From Kiritimatiellia bacterium (GTDB lineage: Bacteria; Verrucomicrobiota; Kiritimatiellia; SLAD01), in NCBI GenBank assembly GCA_007125875.1, contig SLCI01000144.1, forward strand, positions 1-31,592: 31,592 nt of DNA. The letters run 5' to 3'. Shown here in pieces: positions 8,115 through 16,156 of the stretch (its first letter is position 1; the number at the start of each line of letters is the position of its first letter). Below the pieces are notes generated by a model. That model worked only from the letters and a program-made list of their open reading frames with translations, was not told the origin of the DNA and ran no database searches. Made by a program: the position numbers and the translations under genes.

Positions 8115-10238
8115 ATGGAAAACTCTGTATTCCTTTTTTTAGTCAGTAATGCCGCGTTGCTCATCACGCTGGCTTATGCCTATAGCCTGATTTCTGCATA
8201 CGAGTCCAAAGAGACGACTCTCTCGCTCAAAGTAGTCATGGGCTTTGTGGTTAGCGCAATCGGCATGTTTATCATGCTGGCTGCTTTTGAGACTGAGTCG
8301 GGCATCCTGTTTGATAGTCGTTCAGTATTGCTCGCTGGTGTCGGTCTGTTCCTTGGGTTTATACCAACGCTAATAGCGGTGCTGTTCACGTCCACTGTCG
8401 CCGTCTTATTGGGCGGAGAGGCCATGGCTGTTGGTGTGGCTATGATCGTTTTTTCGGGCACGATCGGATTGGCGTGGCGTTATGCTCGGCACGGTGAGTT
8501 GGCTGATATTTCATGGCGTGAACTTTACGCCTTTGGAATGATCGTCCATTTGGTTTCCCTGCTGCTCTATCAGGCCCCCATCATTGGGTCTATTGCCATG
8601 CTGCAGGATGTCTGGATCCCTGTGGTCATTTTGTTTCCGCCGGCAACGATGTTGTTTGGGCAAATGATGGCATTACGTCTGCAGCGTGAACGGAGCGCTC
8701 GGCTTTTGCGTGAGAGCGAGGCTCGTTATCGCAGCCTGTTTGAAAATAATCATACCGTGATGTTGATCATCGATCCGGAGACCGGTTGGATCGTCAATGC
8801 CAACAAGGCGGCTGAACATTTTTACGGTTGGCCGCTCGACGAATTGCTCAAAAAGAAAATTGGCGAGATCTCAGCGGTAATGGATGGGCGGGTTGAGGAT
8901 CGCGTACGAAACGGTCGCCAAGAGCGTCGGGTTTACTCTTTTTCGAAACAGCGTGCGGCGAATGGCCAGTTATTCGACGTGGAGATCTACAGCGACATGA
9001 TTGTCCTGGATGGCCACGAGTATCTCTATGCGTTGGTCCACGATATCACGAATCAAAAGCAGTTAGAGGATCAGCTGCGCCAAGCACAAAAGATGGAGGC
9101 CGTTGGTTGGTTGGCCGGTGGCATTGCGCATGATTACAATAACAAGTTGCAGGCCATTATCGGTTTTGCTGAGTTGGCCTTGAGGGACTCAGCAATCGAT
9201 GACACGATCAGCGGCCATTTGAATGAGATCCTGCAGGCCGCTCAACAATCTGCACAGATGACGATGCAGTTAATGGCATTTGCTCGCAAGCAACCGATTC
9301 AGCCCGTTGTCTTAAACACCAATGATACGATTGGGCGAATGCTTAAAATGCTGCGCAGCCTGATTGGGGAGAATATCACGCTGGTGTGGCGCCCGGAAAA
9401 GGACGCCGGAAACCTACTCATTGACCCCTCACAGTTTGACCGTGCCTTGGTCAATTTGACACTGAATGCACGCGATGCGATCGACGATGTCGGAGAAATT
9501 GTGATCACAACCAGTAATGTCAGGATTGACGACGACTTTGCTGCGTTGATTCCTGATGCAACAAGTGGCGAATATGTCCGACTCAGTGTGTCCGATACCG
9601 GAAAGGGGCTTTCCGACGAAGAGATGGAGCACATATTTGAACCCTTCTTTACTACGAAGGACGTTGGACAAGGGACTGGATTAGGTTTAGCGACCGTCTA
9701 CAGTATCATTCGACAGAACCAAGGGTTTATTCAGGTCTCGAGTGAACGGGGAAAAAGAACAACCTTTGAACTGTATTTCCCGAGGACGATGAACAAAAAG
9801 GCTGTGGCCGTTAATGAAACGGGCGCGGTATCCATGCAAGGCGACGAGACGATCATGTTGGTAGAGGACGAGAAAATGGTGCTCGAATTCGTGCGAGAAA
9901 GTCTTCGCTCCGACGGATATGAGGTAATGGCCTTTAGCGACCCCATCAAAGCCGCGAATTGGTCTGAAGCTTTTGACGGCGATATTGATCTCCTGCTCAC
10001 CGATATCGTCATGCCCGGCATGAACGGCCAAGCATTATGTGAAAAGATCTCTGCCCAACGACCGAACATAAAGGTACTTTACATGTCAGGTTATACGGCG
10101 AACACCATCATCAATCGCGGCGTACTTGAGCCTGGAATTCACTACATCCAAAAACCTTTTTCTGTCACCGACATATCGAGGAAAGTGCGCGACGTGCTGG
10201 ACTCATCCACGCCTCCAACGCAAGAACTCGAAGCGTGA
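8115..10238 (+). CDS. Hybrid sensor histidine kinase (5TMR-LYT, PAS, kinase, receiver)
   Basis: The 707-residue protein has an N-terminal membrane domain of about six helices (1-185) resembling the 5TMR-LYT sensor of LytS-type proteins. A PAS domain follows (about 203-315, SEARYRSLFENNHTVMLIID), then a dimerisation helix with the phospho-accepting H339 in GGIAHDYNNKLQAI, an HATPase domain (N-box N451 in NARDA, DTGKG at 494-498, GTGLGLATV at 520-528) and a C-terminal receiver with D630 in LLLTDIVMPGMNG and K680 in QKPF. The H-box has Tyr-Asn-Asn-Lys where AHDFNNLL is usual. A possible promoter, TTGCAA-N18-TATCCT, lies at 8061-8090. The next gene, a haemoglobin, starts 9 bp after the stop, so the kinase is likely to belong to a gas- or redox-response circuit. 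No DNA-binding response regulator is adjacent. Confidence 0.93.
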   Translation: MENSVFLFLVSNAALLITLAYAYSLISAYESKETTLSLKVVMGFVVSAIGMFIMLAAFETESGILFDSRSVLLAGVGLFLGFIPTLIAVLFTSTVAVLLGGEAMAVGVAMIVFSGTIGLAWRYARHGELADISWRELYAFGMIVHLVSLLLYQAPIIGSIAMLQDVWIPVVILFPPATMLFGQMMALRLQRERSARLLRESEARYRSLFENNHTVMLIIDPETGWIVNANKAAEHFYGWPLDELLKKKIGEISAVMDGRVEDRVRNGRQERRVYSFSKQRAANGQLFDVEIYSDMIVLDGHEYLYALVHDITNQKQLEDQLRQAQKMEAVGWLAGGIAHDYNNKLQAIIGFAELALRDSAIDDTISGHLNEILQAAQQSAQMTMQLMAFARKQPIQPVVLNTNDTIGRMLKMLRSLIGENITLVWRPEKDAGNLLIDPSQFDRALVNLTLNARDAIDDVGEIVITTSNVRIDDDFAALIPDATSGEYVRLSVSDTGKGLSDEEMEHIFEPFFTTKDVGQGTGLGLATVYSIIRQNQGFIQVSSERGKRTTFELYFPRTMNKKAVAVNETGAVSMQGDETIMLVEDEKMVLEFVRESLRSDGYEVMAFSDPIKAANWSEAFDGDIDLLLTDIVMPGMNGQALCEKISAQRPNIKVLYMSGYTANTIINRGVLEPGIHYIQKPFSVTDISRKVRDVLDSSTPPTQELEA

Positions 10239-10247
10239 GGAGGTGAA

Positions 10248-10709
10248 ATGACCGATCCGCTGCAGATGAACTCTCGAATGCCAGATAATTTCTATGTCCC
10301 TCCCGGCGGCCCGCCACAGGGAGAGGGGCCGAGCCGCGAGATTTATCGGCATATGGGGCAGGACGCTATTTTCGGCCTATGTAAGGACTTCTATGCAGAG
10401 CTCGAACAGTCTGAGATTCGCCCCATGTTCAGCGAGGATATGCCCGCGGCGTCAAAAAAACTGGCCGCCTTCTTGGTTGGGCTTTTGGGCGGGCCCCCTC
10501 TGTTCCACCAGCTTTACGGTCCACCCCAAATGCGGGCCCGACATATGCCGTTCGCCATTGATGAACATGCCCGCCAAGTGTGGCTTTCCTGTTTCCGTAA
10601 GGTGTTACAAGGAGCTGAAAGTAAATATAATTTCCCAGCCGAGCACTTGCCCGGATTCCTCGAATTCCTGGATTCCTTCTCTGCCTGGATGGTCAATCGC
10701 AAGTCGTAA
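10248..10709 (+). CDS. Truncated haemoglobin, group II
   Basis: This 153-residue haem protein has an N-terminal extension of about 25 residues rich in Pro and Gly ahead of the 2-over-2 globin fold. The segment YGPPQMRARHMPFAIDEH contains the expected proximal histidine H99 in the RHMPFAI signature. W112 in VWLSCF fits the conserved G8 tryptophan of group II, and the B-helix FYAELE is present. Family members bind O2 and NO and are linked to NO detoxification, O2 chemistry or sensing. A strong GAGGAGGTGAA Shine-Dalgarno sequence precedes the ATG, which lies 9 bp after the hybrid kinase, so the two form an operon. A 17-bp perfect palindrome starts 4 bp after the stop. Confidence 0.93.
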   Translation: MTDPLQMNSRMPDNFYVPPGGPPQGEGPSREIYRHMGQDAIFGLCKDFYAELEQSEIRPMFSEDMPAASKKLAAFLVGLLGGPPLFHQLYGPPQMRARHMPFAIDEHARQVWLSCFRKVLQGAESKYNFPAEHLPGFLEFLDSFSAWMVNRKS

Positions 10710-10712
10710 GCG

Positions 10713-10729
10713 CATTTTGTGACAAAATG
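10713..10729. promoter_or_regulatory. 17-bp perfect palindrome after the globin gene
   Basis: CATTTTGT-G-ACAAAATG is a perfect inverted repeat with 8-bp arms around one base. It could act as a weak hairpin at the mRNA end, though it has no U-tract and a short AT-rich stem, or as an operator for the downstream gene. The TTTGTGACA core recurs in the tpx promoter spacer. Confidence 0.45.
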
Positions 10730-10867
10730 GCTCAGGTTGGACTTGTGGGATTCCTGATTCTTTGCCGATGCGTTTCCTGTGTGCATCAATTTTGAGTCGA
10801 TTACTCCTGCCAGATGTCAGTATTCGTGAAGTCAATCCAGCAAGCTTGATTTCCCTTTCGGGCTTGA

Positions 10868-10896
10868 TTGACAGCGACTTAGCGAAGTGATATATA
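10868..10896 (+). promoter_or_regulatory. Near-consensus sigma70 promoter of the 10945-19767 gene series
   Basis: The -35 element TTGACA (10868-10873) is perfect. It is separated by exactly 17 bp from TATATA (10891-10896), which matches the -10 consensus at five of six positions. Transcription would start near 10903, giving a leader of about 42 nt to the ATG at 10945. It is the strongest promoter-like sequence I see in the window. Confidence 0.78.
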
Positions 10897-10944
10897 GCCC
10901 GCTCGTCGAAAGAAATGACGTTATAGACCAGAGTAAGGAGTGTT

Positions 10945-11889
10945 ATGGCCGTAAAAAAGAAAGCAATTGCGAAAAAAAGTAAAGCATCGGCTGCTCGTAA
11001 GCAGGCCAAGTCGCCTGTGAAAAAGAAAGCCGCGGCCAAAAAGAGCGCTCCCAAAGCCGCGACCAAGAAAAAAGTCACGAAAAAGTCGACAAAAACAACA
11101 TCTCAGAAAGCGACCGCTAAAAAGAAAGCCCCAGTTAAAAAAGTGGCTCAAAAGAAAGCCCCTGCGAAAAAGAAGGCCCCAGTGAAAAAGAAGGTGGTCA
11201 GCAAGAAAGCACCGGCCCGAAAAGCGGCTCCCAAAAAAGTCGCGCCAAAGAAGGCTGCTGCGAAGAAGACGGCCAAAAAAACTGCTCCTAAAAAGGTAGC
11301 TAAGCCAAAAGCTGCTGCCAAGAAAGCTGCATCGGCTCGCAAACCGCGTGCCACCAAAAAAGCGACCAAGCCCAAAGTGGCCGCTAAAGTTGCCAAACCT
11401 GAGCCCAAACGGCCGCCATTGCCACCGGTTCGACCACTGGATATCCGCAAGCCTGCGAAGTCGAAGAAGATCAAGAAGCTGACGGCGAAGGAGCTCAAGA
11501 CATTCGAGCAGGCTTTGCTGACACTACGTGATCAGGTTGTGGACGGCATTTCCTTCCTGTCGGGCGACAACTTAAATCGCTCTCAGCGTGATGCTTCCGG
11601 CGACCTATCCGGTTATAGTTTGCACATGGCCGATCAGGGCACGGACAATTATGATCGCGAATTTGCGTTAAATCTCGTCAGCTCCGAGCAAGATCTTTTG
11701 TACGAAATTGATGAGGCGATCCGACGCATTCATGCCGGTACATACGGTGTATGTGAGCTCACCGGTGAACCCATTGAGCGTGCCCGGCTGAAAGTGCTGC
11801 CATATGCCCGTTACTCCGTTTCCGCGCAAGCTGAGATGGAGCGTGGTAAGAAGCGCTATCGTCCTTTCGGGCCGACGCTAACCCGGTAA
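10945..11889 (+). CDS. Histone-H1-like tail fused to a DksA/TraR-type domain
   Basis: The 314-residue protein has two parts. Residues 1-155 are almost entirely Lys, Ala, Pro, Ser and Thr in KKAPAKK-like repeats, as in eukaryotic H1 and bacterial H1-like proteins, and should bind DNA non-specifically. Residues 178-314 resemble DksA/TraR: a helical hairpin (LTAKELKTFEQALLTLRDQV), an acidic-tipped second helix (SSEQDLLYEIDEAIRRI) and the segment YGVCELTGEPIERARLKVLPYARYSV. Only one zinc-finger cysteine (C270) remains of the usual four, so the fold probably does not hold zinc. DksA-type proteins bind the RNA polymerase secondary channel. A GGAG sequence precedes the ATG, and lspA starts 3 bp after the stop. 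It may target polymerase control to the nucleoid, or act mainly as a chromatin protein. Confidence 0.9.
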   Translation: MAVKKKAIAKKSKASAARKQAKSPVKKKAAAKKSAPKAATKKKVTKKSTKTTSQKATAKKKAPVKKVAQKKAPAKKKAPVKKKVVSKKAPARKAAPKKVAPKKAAAKKTAKKTAPKKVAKPKAAAKKAASARKPRATKKATKPKVAAKVAKPEPKRPPLPPVRPLDIRKPAKSKKIKKLTAKELKTFEQALLTLRDQVVDGISFLSGDNLNRSQRDASGDLSGYSLHMADQGTDNYDREFALNLVSSEQDLLYEIDEAIRRIHAGTYGVCELTGEPIERARLKVLPYARYSVSAQAEMERGKKRYRPFGPTLTR

Positions 11890-11892
11890 CGA

Positions 11893-12378
11893 ATGCTCCC
11901 TTTACTCATTACCATCGGGGTCACGTTACTCGATCAGGCAACGAAACTCTGGGTTCGCGCAGAATTTCGATTGTTCGAGTCGCGCGAGGTAATCGATGGC
12001 TTCTTCTATTTCACACATGTCCGTAATCCTGGGGCAGCGTGGGGGCTGTTTGGCGGGCACAATACCTTTTTGACGTTACTCTCGCTGGTCATGCTCTTCG
12101 TCATTTTTGTTTTCCGTCGCTCTTTTCTCAGTGACACATGGGAACATCGTTTGGCGCTTGGCCTGATGGGGGGAGGTATCCTTGGTAACTTGATGGATCG
12201 TGTCCGGTGGGGATATGTAGTCGATTTTCTCGACTTTCGCATCTTTGGCTATCATTGGCCGGTCTTTAACGTGGCGGATACCGCCATTTGCATTGGTGTC
12301 GGTATCTACATTGTTTCCTCCTTCTGGCTCAACTCGCATCCATTGCATGAGAATCGCAACTCAACTGCGTCTTCATGA
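11893..12378 (+). CDS. lspA: Lipoprotein signal peptidase II
   Basis: LspA is an inner-membrane aspartyl protease that removes signal peptides from prolipoproteins after lipidation. The 161-residue protein has four hydrophobic segments and the family motifs: D14 in TLLDQATK, N45-PGAAWGLF, GNLMDRV with D102, VVDFLDF with D111 and FNVADTAICIG with D129. D111 and D129 correspond to the catalytic pair. Substrates visible in this window include the predicted lipoproteins at 23332 and 27025. The ATG lies 3 bp after the H1/DksA stop, and the final ATGA overlaps the miaA start, so the three genes are tightly coupled. Confidence 0.97.
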   Translation: MLPLLITIGVTLLDQATKLWVRAEFRLFESREVIDGFFYFTHVRNPGAAWGLFGGHNTFLTLLSLVMLFVIFVFRRSFLSDTWEHRLALGLMGGGILGNLMDRVRWGYVVDFLDFRIFGYHWPVFNVADTAICIGVGIYIVSSFWLNSHPLHENRNSTASS

Positions 12379-13304
12379 AACATGATTTGTATGTGTTGGC
12401 GGGAGCGACGGCGACCGGCAAGACGTCGGTGGCGAATCAATTGGCTCGTGGCCTGGGTGCTGTGATTCTCTCTGCCGACGCCATGCTCGTTTATCAAGGG
12501 ATGGATATCGGTACAGCCAAACCGGCACCGCGCGAGCGGTCAGGACTGGCCTACGGTGGTATTGACTGCGTCACCCCCGATCAGGGCTTCAGCGTGGGAC
12601 AATACCTCGAAACAGCGCTCGAATTTCTCCGTGCTTTGCCTGAACAGCAACCGGTGGTCGTGGTGGGCGGTACAGGGCTATATATTAAGGCGTTACTGGC
12701 AGGCTTAGACACCATGCCACCGGTCGATCCTGCGCTCCGTCGCGATATTGATCAGCTCTACGAGCAAGGTGGGCTTGCGGCGCTACAGGCGGCTTGCCAA
12801 AAAGAGGCTCCTGAGCGGTATGCAGCGCTGAAAGACCCTGCCAATCCGCGCCGTCTCTCGCGCGCACTTGAATTGGCCCGTATGGGCGTTCCGATGCAGG
12901 ACGCTTGGCAACGTAAAGTGACCGGGCGTTGTACCGTCTTGGCGCGCGAACGCAGTTCGCTCAATCAGCGGATCGAAACCCGCGTGCACAACATGTATGA
13001 CGCAGGTCTCGTGGCGGAAGTGGAATCCCTGCTGCAACGTTGGCCGACATGGTCAAAGACAGCCACCATGGCTATCGGCTACCGTGAGGCGCGCGCGCTG
13101 TTGGCCGGTGAAATGACTGAATCCGAAGCCAAAGCCGAAACAGCCCGTCGCACGCGCCAGTACGCGCGGCGCCAACAAACGTGGTTTCGGCATCAATTGC
13201 CGCAGGACGAAATCGCCGTAACCGAAACGGATACCCTCGAACATATCGCCGAGCGCGTAGCACAATCTTGGAGAAAATATGGACCCTGTAAACTCGCTCA
13301 GTGA
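12375..13304 (+). CDS. miaA: tRNA dimethylallyltransferase
   Basis: MiaA transfers a dimethylallyl group to N6 of adenosine 37 in tRNAs that read UNN codons. The 309-residue protein begins with a P-loop, GATATGKT (10-17), followed by SADAMLVYQGMDIGTAKP (about 34-51), the family signature with the general-base aspartate. It also contains VVVVGGTGLYIKALL (93-107), and RTRQYARRQQTWFRHQ near the C-terminus, a conserved tRNA-contacting element. Length and motifs match the family. It overlaps lspA by 4 bp (ATGA) and its 3' end overlaps hflX by 26 bp. The miaA-hflX adjacency is also seen in proteobacteria (there with hfq between). Confidence 0.97.
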   Translation: MKHDLYVLAGATATGKTSVANQLARGLGAVILSADAMLVYQGMDIGTAKPAPRERSGLAYGGIDCVTPDQGFSVGQYLETALEFLRALPEQQPVVVVGGTGLYIKALLAGLDTMPPVDPALRRDIDQLYEQGGLAALQAACQKEAPERYAALKDPANPRRLSRALELARMGVPMQDAWQRKVTGRCTVLARERSSLNQRIETRVHNMYDAGLVAEVESLLQRWPTWSKTATMAIGYREARALLAGEMTESEAKAETARRTRQYARRQQTWFRHQLPQDEIAVTETDTLEHIAERVAQSWRKYGPCKLAQ

Positions 13305-14559
13305 TGCGCACAAAGAGACGGCGCTCTTGATCGGTGTGCAGCACCGTGACCAAACGCTAGCCGACATAGAGGACACGCTGGAGGAATTGGCGCAATTGAC
13401 CGATACGGCCGGTGGCGTGGTGGTCGGCGACTTTATTTGTCGTCAGGACAAGCCCCATCCTGGCCACTACATTGGCAAAGGCAAGGCGGAGGAAATCGCG
13501 GAGTGGGTCGCAGTTCATAAGCCCGCCACGGTAATTTTTGACGATGAACTGTCTCCTGCACAGGGGCGCAATCTGGAAAAGATTTTCAAGACCAAGGTCA
13601 TTGACCGAACCCAGATGATTCTGGATATCTTCGCTCAACACGCGCGCACGAAAGAAGGATGTTTGCAAATTGAATTAGCGCAATTGGGCTACCTCTTGCC
13701 ACGGTTGCGGCGCATGTGGACACACTTGGAACGGCAGAAGGGCGGCATCGGTATGCACGGTCCCGGCGAATCGCAATTGGAAACGGATCGCCGCCGTATC
13801 GAGGAACGCATGGCGAGAATTCGCAAAGACCTCACGCAGGTGCAGCGACATCGTCAGGAATTGCGGCGTGGCAGGCGTCGTCATGGCTGGGCGCTGGCCT
13901 CACTGGTCGGATATACCAATGCTGGCAAGTCGACGCTGTTGAATGCGCTCACCGATGCGAATGTGAAGGCCTATGACCAGCTTTTTGCTACCCTGGATCC
14001 CACCACTCGGCAGGTCGAGTTACCGGACAATCAATCGATCCTTTTGACCGATACCGTGGGATTCATTCGCAAGCTGCCACACGGATTGGTGGAGTCCTTT
14101 AAAGCGACCCTGGAGGAGGTTGTCGAAGCCGATTTATTGATTCATGTGATTGATGCATCACATCCCGGGGTCGAAAATCAAATCAAAGCCGTCAACGCGG
14201 TGTTGGAGGAAATTGGCGCAGTCGAAAAGCCCGTCCTCAATGTGCTCAATAAAGTAGATCTGCCGGCGGGGCAGGAGGCGGCTCCACGCTTGGCGCGCTT
14301 GTTGGATGATACGCTGACCGTGTCTGCGCGTGACAAGCAAGGACTCGACACGCTGCTTGATGCCCTTTGCGATCGTTTACGGGACCGTAACCGGCATATG
14401 AGACTGCGCATCCCGCTCAGTGAAGGTAAAAAGATCGCGACACTTAAAGGCGTCGCCAATATATTAAGTGAGGAATACGAAGATGACGCCGCTCGGATCG
14501 ATGCCTACATCCCGGCCCGGTTGAGCGGCCCGTATGAGCCCTATGAAATCGAGCATTGA
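13279..14559 (+). CDS. hflX: Ribosome-associated GTPase HflX
   Basis: HflX is a GTPase that splits stalled or stressed 70S ribosomes. The 426-residue protein has the N-terminal GTP_bdg domain with HYIGKGKAEEI (63-73), the linker ERQKGGIGMHGPGESQLETDRR (151-172) and the G domain: G1 GYTNAGKST (211-219), G3 DTVG (258-261) and G4 NKVD (324-327). A C-terminal domain of about 70 residues follows. A GGAG sequence 5 bases before the ATG at 13279 supports this start even though it lies inside miaA. Only 2 bp separate its stop from the preferred radC start. Confidence 0.97.
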   Translation: MDPVNSLSDAHKETALLIGVQHRDQTLADIEDTLEELAQLTDTAGGVVVGDFICRQDKPHPGHYIGKGKAEEIAEWVAVHKPATVIFDDELSPAQGRNLEKIFKTKVIDRTQMILDIFAQHARTKEGCLQIELAQLGYLLPRLRRMWTHLERQKGGIGMHGPGESQLETDRRRIEERMARIRKDLTQVQRHRQELRRGRRRHGWALASLVGYTNAGKSTLLNALTDANVKAYDQLFATLDPTTRQVELPDNQSILLTDTVGFIRKLPHGLVESFKATLEEVVEADLLIHVIDASHPGVENQIKAVNAVLEEIGAVEKPVLNVLNKVDLPAGQEAAPRLARLLDDTLTVSARDKQGLDTLLDALCDRLRDRNRHMRLRIPLSEGKKIATLKGVANILSEEYEDDAARIDAYIPARLSGPYEPYEIEH

Positions 14560-14561
14560 GT

Positions 14562-15323
14562 ATGAGTACTTCACCGCAAAACAAAGCGCAGCCCGATGCC
14601 TATAAAGTCGTCTCTGTGCCGATGCGCGAGATGCCGGACCGACTCCGGCCCCGTGAACAATTCAAGGCATTGGGTGCTGAACATGTGCCCGACTCCACCT
14701 TGATTGCCTTGATACTGCGCACCGGCCTGCAAGGCATGAACGTGGTCGATCTGTCCGAGCACATCCTGCAGAAATATGGCACACTGACAGCCTTGGCGCG
14801 CTGTTCCGTGGAGGAACTCGTAAATATCTCAGGACTTGGCCCCGTGAAGGCGCAAATGCTGAAGGCGGCGCTGGAGTTGGGCCGGCGCTTGTCACTGGAA
14901 GCGATTCCGGAAGAGATGAAGATCGTATCGCCGGACGATGTCTTGATGGTGCTGCGCGAGCGGGCGCGTCTGGCCGAGGAGGAGGTGCTGTGGGCGCTGC
15001 TGTTGGATTCAAAGAATCGTCTCACGCGGCCGCCGGTGATGGTCACGCGCGGGACACTGAATGCTAGTCTAGCCCATCCCCGCGAAGTCTTTCGTGAAGC
15101 GGTGCGCGCCGCATGCGCATCGGTGGTCATTGCCCATAACCATCCCTCCGGCGATCCGACCCCCTCGGCGGAGGATATCCGTATCACCCGCCAACTCGTC
15201 GAGGCCAGTCGCGTGCTGGATATCCATTTGCTGGATCATATCATCATGGGCCAACGTCGCGGAGACGGTCGTTTAGACTATGTCAGTTTGCGCGAAACAG
15301 GTATGGTATCTTTCCCCAATTAA
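14562..15323 (+). CDS. radC: RadC-family JAMM-domain protein
   Basis: The 253-residue protein has a helix-hairpin-helix region (about 83-107, VEELVNISGLGPVKAQM) and a C-terminal MPN/JAMM domain. The metal motif is intact as H192-N-H194-PSGD with D205 in PSAED. The name RadC is historical, and the biochemical role of the chromosomal family is unresolved; a role in DNA repair is not well supported. I prefer the ATG at 14562 to the in-frame TTG at 14556, which overlaps the hflX stop; the difference is two residues. The gene sits between hflX and lpxA with short gaps and is read from the same transcript. Confidence 0.95.
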   Translation: MSTSPQNKAQPDAYKVVSVPMREMPDRLRPREQFKALGAEHVPDSTLIALILRTGLQGMNVVDLSEHILQKYGTLTALARCSVEELVNISGLGPVKAQMLKAALELGRRLSLEAIPEEMKIVSPDDVLMVLRERARLAEEEVLWALLLDSKNRLTRPPVMVTRGTLNASLAHPREVFREAVRAACASVVIAHNHPSGDPTPSAEDIRITRQLVEASRVLDIHLLDHIIMGQRRGDGRLDYVSLRETGMVSFPN

Positions 15324-15354
15324 CAAAAGCGTTCGCGCATATTCGGAGATCCCA

Positions 15355-16131
15355 ATGGCCATACATCCGCAAGCATTTGTCGATCCGCAAGCCCAGCTCG
15401 GGACCGATGTGTCGGTCGGGGCCTTTGTCTATATTGGCGCCCACACAACAATTGGCGATGGATCCCGTATTGATCCACATGCCGTTATTCATCCCTATAC
15501 ACGAGTAGGGGCGGGCTGCGCCGTGCACGCTGCTGCAGTGCTCGGTGATCACCCACAGGATTTGGCCTTTGACGCTGAGACGGTTAGCTATGTCGAAATC
15601 GGCGAGGGGTGCGTCTTTCGCGAGGGAGTGACCGTCCATCGCGGCACCAAGGCCGACTCGGTCACCCGAATTGGCAATCGCTGTTTCCTGATGGCCAATA
15701 GCCACGTGGCCCACAATTGTCAGTTGGGCAATGAGGTCATTCTGGCCAATGGCGTTCTGTTGGGCGGCTATGCAGAGATCGGCGACCGCGCTTTTCTAAG
15801 CGGCAACGTCGTGGTGCATCAGTTTTGTCGGGTGGGCGCGCTGGCGATGTTGTCCGGCCTCTCCGCGGCCTCCAAAGATGTGCCGCCGTATTGTATTCTC
15901 GAGAATTCGGAATCGAATCGACTCGCGGGTCTAAATGTCGTCGGTATGCGTCGCGCCGGATTGACGCCGGATCAGCGGGCCGAAGTGAAGCGCGTTTTTC
16001 AATTGTTGTTCCGTAGCGAGATGAATGTGCGGGAGGCGATTGAAGCCGCTGCGCAGCAGTTTCCTGAAGGACCCGCTGCAGCGATCTGGCAGTTTGCTCA
16101 AGCATCTAAACGCGGTGTCTGCACGATGTAA
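15355..16131 (+). CDS. lpxA: UDP-N-acetylglucosamine acyltransferase (lipid A, first step)
   Basis: LpxA moves a 3-hydroxyacyl chain from ACP to UDP-GlcNAc, the first reaction of lipid A synthesis, as a cytoplasmic trimer. The 258-residue length is right for the family. The left-handed beta-helix hexapeptide repeats run from residue 2 to about 185 (IHPQAFVDPQAQLG, VSVGAFVYIG, TTIGDGSRI). The catalytic histidine is H120 in MANSHVAHNC. QFCRVGALAMLSG (156-168) and the C-terminal helical domain SNRLAGLNVVGMRRAG follow. The frame is open from 15280, but the ATG at 15355 has a GGAG 6 bases upstream and starts exactly where LpxA proteins start. Other lpx genes are not in the window. Confidence 0.97.
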   Translation: MAIHPQAFVDPQAQLGTDVSVGAFVYIGAHTTIGDGSRIDPHAVIHPYTRVGAGCAVHAAAVLGDHPQDLAFDAETVSYVEIGEGCVFREGVTVHRGTKADSVTRIGNRCFLMANSHVAHNCQLGNEVILANGVLLGGYAEIGDRAFLSGNVVVHQFCRVGALAMLSGLSAASKDVPPYCILENSESNRLAGLNVVGMRRAGLTPDQRAEVKRVFQLLFRSEMNVREAIEAAAQQFPEGPAAAIWQFAQASKRGVCTM

Positions 16132-16156
16132 GGCCGATAACTCGTGAAAGGATCGT

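Noticed and set aside
10954..11420. Low-complexity lysine-codon tract as a DNA tandem repeat or frameshifted region
   Set aside because: The frame stays open and joins smoothly to the DksA-like domain. The repeats are irregular and fit an H1-like protein tail, not an expanding DNA repeat.
15280..15354. Upstream start for lpxA overlapping radC
   Set aside because: LpxA proteins begin at the IHPQA segment, and the ATG at 15355 has a well-spaced GGAG.
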